64,000 nucleotides of DNA from Streptomyces sp. CB01249 (GTDB lineage: Bacteria > Actinomycetota > Actinomycetes > Streptomycetales > Streptomycetaceae). The position numbers were made by a program, and so were the translations under genes. Shown here piece after piece: positions 17,612-24,509 of this stretch (position 1 is the stretch's first letter; every line of letters starts with the position of its first letter). The stretch is taken from assembly GCF_001905735.1 (NCBI RefSeq), contig NZ_LISW01000007.1, forward strand, positions 85,600 through 149,599, in the 5' to 3' direction. A model generated the notes under the pieces. That model was not told the DNA's origin, ran no database searches, and worked only from the letters and a program-made list of their open reading frames with translations.

Positions 17612-18994
17612 TCACAGAGTTGACAGAGTGTCACTTTCCTCGGTGCGCGCCCCGGGCGTGAAATGCACCGGCAGCGTGCGCAGTCCGCGCATGATGAGCC
17701 CGCCGCGCCACCGCAAATCGCCTGATTCTCCCGCAAGTCGCAGGTCCGGAAGGCGTGTCAGCAGGGTGGCGAGCGCGGCCTGTCCCTCCAGCCGGGCGAG
17801 CGGCGCTCCCAGACAGTAATGAATGCCGTGGCCGTAGCCGAGGTGCTGATTGTCACTCCGCGACAGGTCCAGCGTGTCCGGCCCGGCGAACCGCTCGGGG
17901 TCCCGGTCGGCCGCCGCGAGCACCACGAGCACCGGATCGCCCTCCGCGACGCGCTGCCCTCCGATGGTCAGCGGCTCGGTGGCGAACCGCCAGGTGGCGA
18001 GCTCCACCGGGCCGTCGTAGCGCAGCAGTTCCTCGATCCCGGTGGCCAGCAGCCCGCTGTCGCCCGCCGCCAGCGCGCGTTGCAGCCGCTCGCGTTCGGC
18101 GGGGTGGTTGAGCAGGGTGTGGACGCCGTTCCCGATCAGGTTCACGGTCGTCTCGAAGCCGGCGAACAGCAGGATGAAGGCCATCGCCGCGGCCTCGTTC
18201 TCGGTCAGGTGCTCGCCGTGGTCGCTCGCCCGGATCAACCCGGAGATCAGGTCGTCGCCCAAGTCCTCGCGCTTGCGGTGGATCAGTTCGAGCAGATAGG
18301 CGCGCATCTTCTTCACGGACCGGGCGACCCCGCCGCGCGGCCCGCCGCCGTGCCGGATCATCATGCCCGCCCAGTCCCGGAAGTCGTCCTGGTCCTCGCG
18401 GGGCACGCCGAGCAGGTCGCAGATCGCGTAGATGGGAAGCGGGAAGGCGAACTCGTGGATCAGGTCGACCTCCCCCTTCTCCACGAACCCGTCGATGAGG
18501 CGGTCCGTCAGCTCCTGCACCCGGGGCGCGAACTGCGCGATGCGCCGGGGCGTGAACGCCTTGGAGACCAGGCGGCGCAGCCGGGTGTGGTCCGGCGGGT
18601 CGATGTTGAGCAGGTGCGTCATCAGCTCGGCCTTGCGCTCCCCGGGGATGCCTGTCTTCCCCTTGGCGTGCGCGGGCTCGGCGTGGTGCGCCGGGTTCTT
18701 GGACAGCCGGGAGTCGGCGAGGGCCTGCCGGGCGTCCGCGTACCGGGTGACGAGCCACGCCTCGACCCCGCTGGGCAGCGTGGTGCGGTGCACGGGGCTG
18801 TGCTCGCGCAGCCAGGCGTACGCCGGGTACGGGTCGGTGGCGAACTCCCAGGTGAAGAGCTCGGGCGCGGGCGGCACGGCGGCGGACGAGGTGTGGGCGG
18901 GGCAGCCGGCGGGTACGGACGCGGCTTCGGCGGGACGGTCGGCTGGGCGCTCGGAGGGGCGCTCAACGGGGCTGTCGGCGGGGCTGTCGTTCAC
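17612..18994 (-). CDS. Cytochrome P450, CYP107-like
   Basis: Soluble heme monooxygenase, 460 residues. The N-terminus (about 45 residues) is Pro/Ala/Ser-rich and probably disordered. The I-helix oxygen-activation motif is LLFAGFETTVN (Ala-Gly-x-Glu-Thr), the K-helix Glu-x-x-Arg is EELLRY, and the heme-thiolate loop is GYGHGIHYCLGAPLARLEGQ with the axial Cys. The start lies nine bases after mazG, so the two are probably cotranscribed, and the rpf gene follows. Position matches S. coelicolor SCO3099, which I recall as CYP107U1, reported to be needed for sporulation and antibiotic production; orthology is inferred from order and family. No ferredoxin gene is adjacent. Confidence 0.93.
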   Translation of the reverse strand: MNDSPADSPVERPSERPADRPAEAASVPAGCPAHTSSAAVPPAPELFTWEFATDPYPAYAWLREHSPVHRTTLPSGVEAWLVTRYADARQALADSRLSKNPAHHAEPAHAKGKTGIPGERKAELMTHLLNIDPPDHTRLRRLVSKAFTPRRIAQFAPRVQELTDRLIDGFVEKGEVDLIHEFAFPLPIYAICDLLGVPREDQDDFRDWAGMMIRHGGGPRGGVARSVKKMRAYLLELIHRKREDLGDDLISGLIRASDHGEHLTENEAAAMAFILLFAGFETTVNLIGNGVHTLLNHPAERERLQRALAAGDSGLLATGIEELLRYDGPVELATWRFATEPLTIGGQRVAEGDPVLVVLAAADRDPERFAGPDTLDLSRSDNQHLGYGHGIHYCLGAPLARLEGQAALATLLTRLPDLRLAGESGDLRWRGGLIMRGLRTLPVHFTPGARTEESDTLSTL

Positions 18995-19003
18995 TCCCCG
19001 ACG

Positions 19004-19978
19004 TTATCCGGTGCCCTCCGCCGTCCGGATCGCGTCCCGGTACGCGCGTCCCGCGGCGCGCAGCGCGGCCTCCGGGTCGACGCCCTCCTCCTGGGCGCGC
19101 ACGGCGAGGGCGAGGAGGCGGTAGCCGATGTCGTCGCCCTCGGGGAGCGGCACGTCGAGTCCGGCGGTACGGACCCGGCTCGCGAGCTTCGCGGCGAGAG
19201 CCAGGCCGGGCTGGCCGAGCGGTACCCCGTCGGTGACGGATTCACGCTGCTTCTCGATCGCCTTGGTGCGCAGCCAGTGCGCGTGGACGTCCTCCGGGGT
19301 CTCGGCGGTCTCGTCGCCGAAGACGTGCGGGTGGCGGTGGATCAGCTTCTCGATGAGGGTGCCGGCCACGTCGTCCACGGAGAACGGCTCCTCACCACTT
19401 CCTGGAAGGCCTTCCTCCGCGATGCGCGCGTGGAAGACGACCTGGAGCAGTACGTCCCCGAGCTCCTCGCGCAGCTCCTCGCGGTCGCCGTCCTCGATCG
19501 CCTCGACCAGCTCGTACGCCTCCTCAATGGCGTACTTGGCGAGGCCCTTGTGGGTCTTCTGCGAGGTCCAGGGGCACTCGACGCGGATGCGGTCCATGAC
19601 CTGGACGAGGTCGATGAGCCGGGCGCCCGGCAGGTCGTACGAGCCCGGCAGCAGCTCCAGGTCCGGCATCCGGACCCGCCCCGAGCCGGCCAGCCGGGCG
19701 AGGCCGTCGGTGAGCGGCTGGTCGCCCGCGCCGCCGGTGAGGACGACCACGGTGCGGCCGCCCGCGCAGGCGTCCACGAGCTCCCGGGCGTCCGGGACGC
19801 CCGGGGTGACGGCGACGCCGGCCTCGCTCAGATACGGCAGCTGCGGCTGCTCCGGCTCGCCGCAGCGCACCTCGTCGGCGCCGTGCAGCGCCTGCCAGGC
19901 GGGCCAGGACAGCAGTCCGGGCGCGACCCGGTGGCTGACGGTGAGCAGGACGATGCGGCCGGGGTCTTCAGCGTTCAC
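19004..19978 (-). CDS. mazG: MazG-family nucleoside triphosphate pyrophosphohydrolase
   Basis: House-cleaning enzyme that hydrolyses (d)NTPs, particularly damaged ones, to NMP and pyrophosphate, 324 residues. The first roughly 110 residues form the methyltransferase-like Rossmann part seen in long actinobacterial MazG proteins (VVLTGGAGDQPLTDGLARLA). The MazG helical domain starts near residue 115: CPWTSQKTHKGLAKYAIEEA, then EEAYELVEAIEDGDREELREELGD, here split as EEAYEL and EELREELGDVLLQVVFHARI, which carry the metal-binding Glu and Asp residues. A C-terminal helical segment with HPHVFG follows. Start ATG at 19978. It precedes the P450 gene in what looks like an operon. Confidence 0.93.
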   Translation of the reverse strand: MNAEDPGRIVLLTVSHRVAPGLLSWPAWQALHGADEVRCGEPEQPQLPYLSEAGVAVTPGVPDARELVDACAGGRTVVVLTGGAGDQPLTDGLARLAGSGRVRMPDLELLPGSYDLPGARLIDLVQVMDRIRVECPWTSQKTHKGLAKYAIEEAYELVEAIEDGDREELREELGDVLLQVVFHARIAEEGLPGSGEEPFSVDDVAGTLIEKLIHRHPHVFGDETAETPEDVHAHWLRTKAIEKQRESVTDGVPLGQPGLALAAKLASRVRTAGLDVPLPEGDDIGYRLLALAVRAQEEGVDPEAALRAAGRAYRDAIRTAEGTG

Positions 19979-20011
19979 GCCACCGAATCTACCCCGGCCG
20001 TCACAGGGGGC

Positions 20012-20668
20012 TCAGGCCCCGGCCTCGGCGGCCGCCTGGGCGGGCTTGGTGACCTGGGAGATCCACGGGGCCTTGTAGTCGCCCAGCTGGATCTGCTGGT
20101 TGTCCCAGGTGCCGTAGCGGGGGTTGACGTCGACGTGGAGCGCCTTGGACGCCTTGGTCAGCGCGTCGCCGATGGCCTTGGTGCCCTCGGGCGTCGACGG
20201 GTCGGCGCCGAGGGCCTGGCCGAGCTTCGTGATCTGGATCTGCTCGCGCAGGAAGGCGTCGATCTGGCCCGGGGCGAGCCAGCGCTCCTGGAGGACGGCC
20301 TGCCGCAGCCCCTTCTCGCCGCTGTACTGGGCGACGGCCGACGCGCGCATCTGCTGGATCTCCGCGCGGCTCACCGTGACGCCCGCGTCCGCCGCGGCCC
20401 GGTCGAGGACGCGGTCCAGGATCAGCCCGTGCAGCTTGGCGCGGGCCAGCTGGCCGGACTGGTCGGTGAGCTGGGCGGACTGCGGGGACGAGCCCTGCGC
20501 CTCGCGCACGTCGGCCACCTGCGCCTGCACGGTGGACACCGTGATCCGGTCGCCGCCGACGACGGCCGCGGCGCCGGGGTGGGCCTGGCTGCCACAGGCG
20601 GAGAGGAGCGGCGCTGCGGCGAGCAGCGCGGCGGAGACGGTGAGCGCGGTGCGACGGCGGCGGTGCAA
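20012..20668 (-). CDS. SurA N-terminal-domain lipoprotein, TTG start
   Basis: Envelope lipoprotein resembling the chaperone part of SurA/PrsA, 218 residues. The TTG at 20668 is chosen because GGAGG stands six bases before it and the protein then opens with a signal peptide (HRRRRTALTVSAALLAAAPL) ending in lipobox LLSAC, with Cys near residue 24. The mature part has the SurA_N pattern: AAAVVGGDRITVSTVQAQVADV followed by helical segments with VTVSRAEIQQMRASA, but no PPIase (rotamase) domain. It probably assists folding of exported proteins, which is inferred from the family. It is just upstream of mazG with a 33-base gap and corresponds by position to SCO3101. Confidence 0.88.
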   Translation of the reverse strand: MHRRRRTALTVSAALLAAAPLLSACGSQAHPGAAAVVGGDRITVSTVQAQVADVREAQGSSPQSAQLTDQSGQLARAKLHGLILDRVLDRAAADAGVTVSRAEIQQMRASAVAQYSGEKGLRQAVLQERWLAPGQIDAFLREQIQITKLGQALGADPSTPEGTKAIGDALTKASKALHVDVNPRYGTWDNQQIQLGDYKAPWISQVTKPAQAAAEAGA

Positions 20669-20804
20669 AGGAGCCTCCCGAGGAGATTGTGCGGCGGTGC
20701 ACAAAGCCTTGCGGTGATCGATGTTAGGGAGTGGAACCGGTCCGGGCCACTGATTCGACCAACGATTCGGGAGGAGTTGGGGATGCGGGCCGCCCCGGGG
20801 CGGC

Positions 20805-21206
20805 TCAGCCGACGCGTTCGGCCGTCTTCGGCGGTATGTCCGGCCGCAGCATGATCGTGCGCGACACCACGAACGTGATCGGAATGGCGGCCGCGGCGGC
20901 AACCAGCGGGGCGTAGCGGTCGCTGAATCCGGCCAGGTCGACCAGGAGGTAGACGCCGCCGGTGGTGATGACGAAGTTGGCCGCGTTGGTGAGGGGGAAA
21001 AGCAGGAACTTCCGCCAGGTGGGCCGGGTGCGGTACGTGAAGTACGAGTTCAGGAAGAACGAGCCGGTCATGCTGAGCGCGAAGGCGAGCACATGGGCGG
21101 CGATGTACGGCAGCCAGTGCAGCAGGAGCAGGTAGAAGCCGTAGTACGTGCCGGTGTTCACCGCGCCGACGACCGCGAAACGTGCCATTTGTGCGGTGAC
21201 CGTCAT
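20805..21206 (-). CDS. GtrA-family membrane protein
   Basis: Small four-helix membrane protein, 133 residues, of the GtrA/DPMS family, thought to flip or hold polyprenyl-phosphate-linked sugars. Helices fall at about residues 8-28, 35-55, 68-90 and 98-118; the family motif FxVVGxxNTxxxxxxY appears as FAVVGAVNTGTYYGFYLLL, and NSYFTYRTR marks the second helix end. The start overlaps the stop of the glycosyltransferase gene by four bases, as expected for a GtrA/GtrB pair working on one lipid-linked sugar. Final residues PKTAERVG are cytoplasmic. The acceptor (teichoic acid, polysaccharide or glycoprotein) cannot be told from sequence. Confidence 0.9.
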   Translation of the reverse strand: MTVTAQMARFAVVGAVNTGTYYGFYLLLLHWLPYIAAHVLAFALSMTGSFFLNSYFTYRTRPTWRKFLLFPLTNAANFVITTGGVYLLVDLAGFSDRYAPLVAAAAAIPITFVVSRTIMLRPDIPPKTAERVG

Positions 21207-22171
21207 CGGCGTACGAACTCCCGGGGCTCCGGCTCGGCGGCCGCTTCGCGGGTCCGGGTGTTGGTGGCCTTGACCAGGAAGTGCGGGCGGCGCTTGACCT
21301 CGTAGTAGATGCGCCCGACGTATTCGCCGACGACCCCGGCGAGGACCATCTGGACGCCGGCGAGCGCGGTGACGACGACGAGCAGGGTGACGTAACCGGG
21401 GGTGTCGACGCCCCGCACGAGGGCGACGCCGACGATCCAGGCGGCGTAGGCGAGGGCGACGGAGGTGAGGAGCAGGCCGAGGTAGAGGGCGGCGCGCAGG
21501 GGCTTGTTGTTGAAGGAGAGCAGCCCGTCGAGCCCGTAGTTGAGGAGCTTGCCGAAGGTCCAGGCGGAGCGGCCCTGTTCCCGTACGGCGTTCTCGTAAC
21601 TGAACGTCGTGGTGGGGAAGCCGACCCAGGAGAAGAGGCCCTTGGAGAAGCGGTTGTACTCGGTGAGCGAGAGCACGGCGTCGGCCGCGCGGCGGGAGAG
21701 GAGCCGGAAGTCCCCGACGCCGTCGACCAGTTCGACGTCCACGAGGCGGTTGATCAGCCAGTAGTAGGCGCGTGCGGAGAGGGTACGGGTGACGCGGTCG
21801 CCGGCGCGGGTGCGGCGGGCGATGACCTGGTCGTAGCCCCGGGCGTGCTCCTGGAGCATGCGTCCGACCAGCTCCGGCGGGTGCTGGAGGTCGGCGTCCA
21901 TCAGGACGACGGCGTCCCCCTCGGCGTGCTGGAGACCGGCCAGCATGGCGGCCTCCTTGCCGAAGTTGCGGCTGAAGGAGACGTACCGGACGCGCGGGTC
22001 GGCGGTCGCCAGCTCCTGGATGAGGGGCAGGGTCCGGTCGGCGCTTCCGTCGTCGACGTAGACGACCTCGAACGCGTCCCCGAGACGGGACATTTCGTCC
22101 GTGACGCGTTCATGGAAGCGTTCGAGGATCTCTTCCTCGTTGAAACAAGGCACCACCAGCGAGATCAGCAC
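21203..22171 (-). CDS. Family 2 glycosyltransferase, GtrB/DPM1 type
   Basis: Membrane-bound transferase that loads a sugar onto undecaprenyl phosphate, 322 residues. The GT-A fold starts at the N-terminus (SLVVPCFNEEEILERFHERV), with nucleotide-sugar-binding VVYVDDGSADRT, the metal-binding DXD-type VVLMDADLQHPPEL and acceptor region GDFRLLSRRAADAVLSLTEY. Two C-terminal membrane helices (about residues 232-255 and 265-290) anchor it. It is translationally coupled to the GtrA gene. The upstream gap to the kinase gene is 87 bases, so all may share a transcript. Sugar identity is unknown; glucose or mannose are usual for this type. Confidence 0.92.
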   Translation of the reverse strand: MLISLVVPCFNEEEILERFHERVTDEMSRLGDAFEVVYVDDGSADRTLPLIQELATADPRVRYVSFSRNFGKEAAMLAGLQHAEGDAVVLMDADLQHPPELVGRMLQEHARGYDQVIARRTRAGDRVTRTLSARAYYWLINRLVDVELVDGVGDFRLLSRRAADAVLSLTEYNRFSKGLFSWVGFPTTTFSYENAVREQGRSAWTFGKLLNYGLDGLLSFNNKPLRAALYLGLLLTSVALAYAAWIVGVALVRGVDTPGYVTLLVVVTALAGVQMVLAGVVGEYVGRIYYEVKRRPHFLVKATNTRTREAAAEPEPREFVRR

Positions 22172-22258
22172 CCATGTACATCAACCGGTCGATGTGTCGC
22201 CCTCCGGAGCCCGGTGTGGCCGGTGGGCGGCCATCGGGTGAACGGCCCGTCCCGGGCC

Positions 22259-23791
22259 TCAGCCGCCCCGGACCTCCATCTGGCGTTCCAGCTGCCGGCG
22301 CAGCTCGACGGGCAGCGGGTGGTGCGGTCCGTAGGTGCGCTCGGTGTCGTACAGCAGGGACTGGAGCTGGGCGCGCGCGTTCGCGTGGTCGCCGAGGGCG
22401 AGCAGCAGCTGCCCGATGCGGTGGCGGATCTCGTACGAGCGTGCCGGGTCGTTGCCCGTGGCGTACTGGTTCTCGTAGTACGGCAGCACCGCGCGGTACT
22501 CCGCGAGCGCGGCGGCGGGTTCGCCGAGCTGTTCCAGGCACTGGGCGACGTCGCAGCGGTAGCCGAGGGTCTGCGGGTCGGCGGAGCCCGCCTCGGCGGC
22601 CCGGTCGTCGGCGAGCCGGCGCAGTTCGGGCAGGGCGCGGCGGTACTGCCCGTCGTCCATGAGGGTCGCCGCGTACTGCTTGCGCAGGATGCGGACCACC
22701 GGGGAGCCGGAGCCGTGCTGTTCGGCGGCGACCGGGAGGAGCCCGCCGAGCATGTCCACGGCCTGGGTGATGCGGCCCTCGCCGAGGAGCCGCTTGACCT
22801 CGTCCACGGCGGCGGCGACGTCCGTACGCGCGGGCGGGGTGGCGGGCATGGCGGGCGGCGGGACCGTGGCGCGGTCGGGCCAGGGGGCGTGCGGGCGCAG
22901 GAAGGGGCGGGTGGGGTCGAGCGGCCCGGCGGGCGGCCGGGAGCCGCGCGCGGGCAGCAGCGGGGCGAGGTGTTCGTACACCTCCTGGGCGCTGTCCGGG
23001 CGGTGCTGCGGGTCCTTGGCGAGCAGCCGCAGCACGAGCGCTTCCAGCGCCTCGGGGATGTCGGGCCGGATCCGGCGGACCGGCAGCGGCGGTTCGTACA
23101 GGTGCCGGTGCAGCACCCCGAGGGCGGTGGACCCGGCGAACGGCACGTCACCGCTGAGCAGTTCGTGCAGCAGGACGCCGAGTGCGTAGAGGTCGGTGTA
23201 CGGGCCGACCGCGCCGCCCATGGCCTGCTCGGGGGCCATGTAGGCCGGGGAGCCGATGGGCGAACCGGTGTGCGTGAGGCGGGTGGTGTCGGTGTCGAGG
23301 ACGGACGCGACGCCGAGGTCGAGGACGAGCACGGTGCCGTCCGGACGGACCATCACGTTACGGGGCTTGAGGTCGCGGTGGACGATCGGCACGGCGTGAA
23401 CGGCGCTGAGGACGGCGCACAGCTGCGCGGCCACCGCGACGGCCCAGGGCCAGGGGTACGGATCGTGCTCGGCGAGGTGGTCGCCGAGGTCGGCGCCCTC
23501 CACGTACTGCATGACGAGGAACAGGTCGTCGCCGTCGCTTCCCGCGTCGTGCACGGTGACCAGGCCCGGGTGGTCCACCTGCGCGGTGACCCGGCACTCG
23601 CGGACGAAGCGGCGGCGCAGTTCCTCGGCGGCCTCGCTGCCGATGGGACCGGTGACCCGGTCGGGGCGCAGCAGCTTGACCGCGACCCGGCGGTCGAGGC
23701 GCTGGTCGTAGGCCGTCCAGACCTGGCCCATGCCGCCCTGGCCGAGGATCGTCGCCAGCTCGTACCGCCCGCCGATGAGGCGACCGTTCAC
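22259..23791 (-). CDS. Hanks-type Ser/Thr protein kinase with C-terminal repeat region
   Basis: Cytoplasmic protein kinase, 510 residues. The GTG at 23791 is preceded by GGAGG and overlaps the stop of the upstream membrane-protein gene. The kinase domain covers about 9-270: glycine loop GQGGMGQVW, catalytic Lys in VAVKLL, catalytic loop VHRDLKPRN (138-145), metal site VLDLGVAS where DLG replaces the usual DFG, and activation segment ending SPAYMAPEQ. After a Pro/Ala linker, residues from about 335 are helical with Ala/Leu patterns like tetratricopeptide repeats (LRKQYAATLMDDGQYRRAL, CLEQLGEPAAALAEYRAVL). There is no membrane helix or PASTA domain. Coupling to the small membrane protein suggests they act together. 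Confidence 0.92.
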   Translation of the reverse strand: MNGRLIGGRYELATILGQGGMGQVWTAYDQRLDRRVAVKLLRPDRVTGPIGSEAAEELRRRFVRECRVTAQVDHPGLVTVHDAGSDGDDLFLVMQYVEGADLGDHLAEHDPYPWPWAVAVAAQLCAVLSAVHAVPIVHRDLKPRNVMVRPDGTVLVLDLGVASVLDTDTTRLTHTGSPIGSPAYMAPEQAMGGAVGPYTDLYALGVLLHELLSGDVPFAGSTALGVLHRHLYEPPLPVRRIRPDIPEALEALVLRLLAKDPQHRPDSAQEVYEHLAPLLPARGSRPPAGPLDPTRPFLRPHAPWPDRATVPPPAMPATPPARTDVAAAVDEVKRLLGEGRITQAVDMLGGLLPVAAEQHGSGSPVVRILRKQYAATLMDDGQYRRALPELRRLADDRAAEAGSADPQTLGYRCDVAQCLEQLGEPAAALAEYRAVLPYYENQYATGNDPARSYEIRHRIGQLLLALGDHANARAQLQSLLYDTERTYGPHHPLPVELRRQLERQMEVRGG

Positions 23792-24387
23792 CGGCCCTCC
23801 TCCTTGCGGAGGTAGTCGCTCAGCTCGTCCAGCTCGGCCCGGACCTGGTCGATGCGCTGGGGCGGGGCGGGGCGGGCGTCCTCCGGCTGGGGGCAGCGCG
23901 TGAGGGGAAGCGGGTAGGGCTGCTGCTGTCCGGGGTGCGGCGGGTAGGGCTGCTGCTGTCCGTACGGAGGCGTGGGCACGGGCACGGTGGTGACGTACGC
24001 GTGGCCGGGCCCCTGGTGCGGGAGTCCGGCGCCCTTCCCGGTCAGGCGCGCGTGGAAACGTACGTCGGCGACGAGGTAGTACACGCAGGCGGCCGCGAGG
24101 ACCAGGAGCTGCAGCGCTATGAACGCGTTGTCGAGGCTGTCCGCCTCCACCTTCGGCTCGTTCCTGCCGAGCACGGCGACCACCACACAGACGAACGCGA
24201 AGCCGGCGCCGGCCGTCCACCAGTCGAGGGTGCGGCGGCGGACGTACGCGAGCCTGATCAGCGGCGCCCACAGCAGAAAGCCCAGGGAGCAGACCGCGAT
24301 CAGGACGAACAGCACGCGCATGGAGACGATCCAGGCCCTGCCGGGGACTCGGCGCGGCGCCGTGGGCGGAAGACCCGGGGCGTACAT
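23788..24387 (-). CDS. Four-helix membrane protein with Gln/Pro-rich tail
   Basis: Conserved protein of unknown function, 199 residues. Start ATG at 24387 with GGAG five bases before. Hydrophobic segments lie at about residues 20-40, 52-70 and 78-100, with a further one near 88-100, preceded by a short Pro-rich N-terminus. The cytoplasmic tail has repeats of the form QQQPYPPHPG (GQQQPYP three times), followed by a charged amphipathic helix (RIDQVRAELDELSDYLRKEEGR region, Asp/Glu/Arg-rich). The stop overlaps the kinase start, so translation is coupled. Possible kinase anchor or substrate; this is inference from adjacency only. Confidence 0.75.
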   Translation of the reverse strand: MYAPGLPPTAPRRVPGRAWIVSMRVLFVLIAVCSLGFLLWAPLIRLAYVRRRTLDWWTAGAGFAFVCVVVAVLGRNEPKVEADSLDNAFIALQLLVLAAACVYYLVADVRFHARLTGKGAGLPHQGPGHAYVTTVPVPTPPYGQQQPYPPHPGQQQPYPLPLTRCPQPEDARPAPPQRIDQVRAELDELSDYLRKEEGR

Positions 24388-24509
24388 GGCTGCTCCTGGA
24401 TTGCCTGGTCGTGAAACGTCCGCGCGCACACGGGCGTGCGTGCGGATCCGAGCGTAAGGGGCGACACCGACAGACGCCTCGGGGTTGTGCGGAACCGTTG
24501 TGGTTCCGG

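Noticed and set aside
17612-18994. P450 as part of a secondary-metabolite cluster
   Set aside because: Neighbours are housekeeping genes in conserved core order (mazG, rpf, eno) with no biosynthetic genes.
17819-20854. A 1011-residue open frame on the plus strand
   Set aside because: Runs antisense through P450, mazG and the lipoprotein gene, all of which have clear family motifs; composition is that of a GC shadow.
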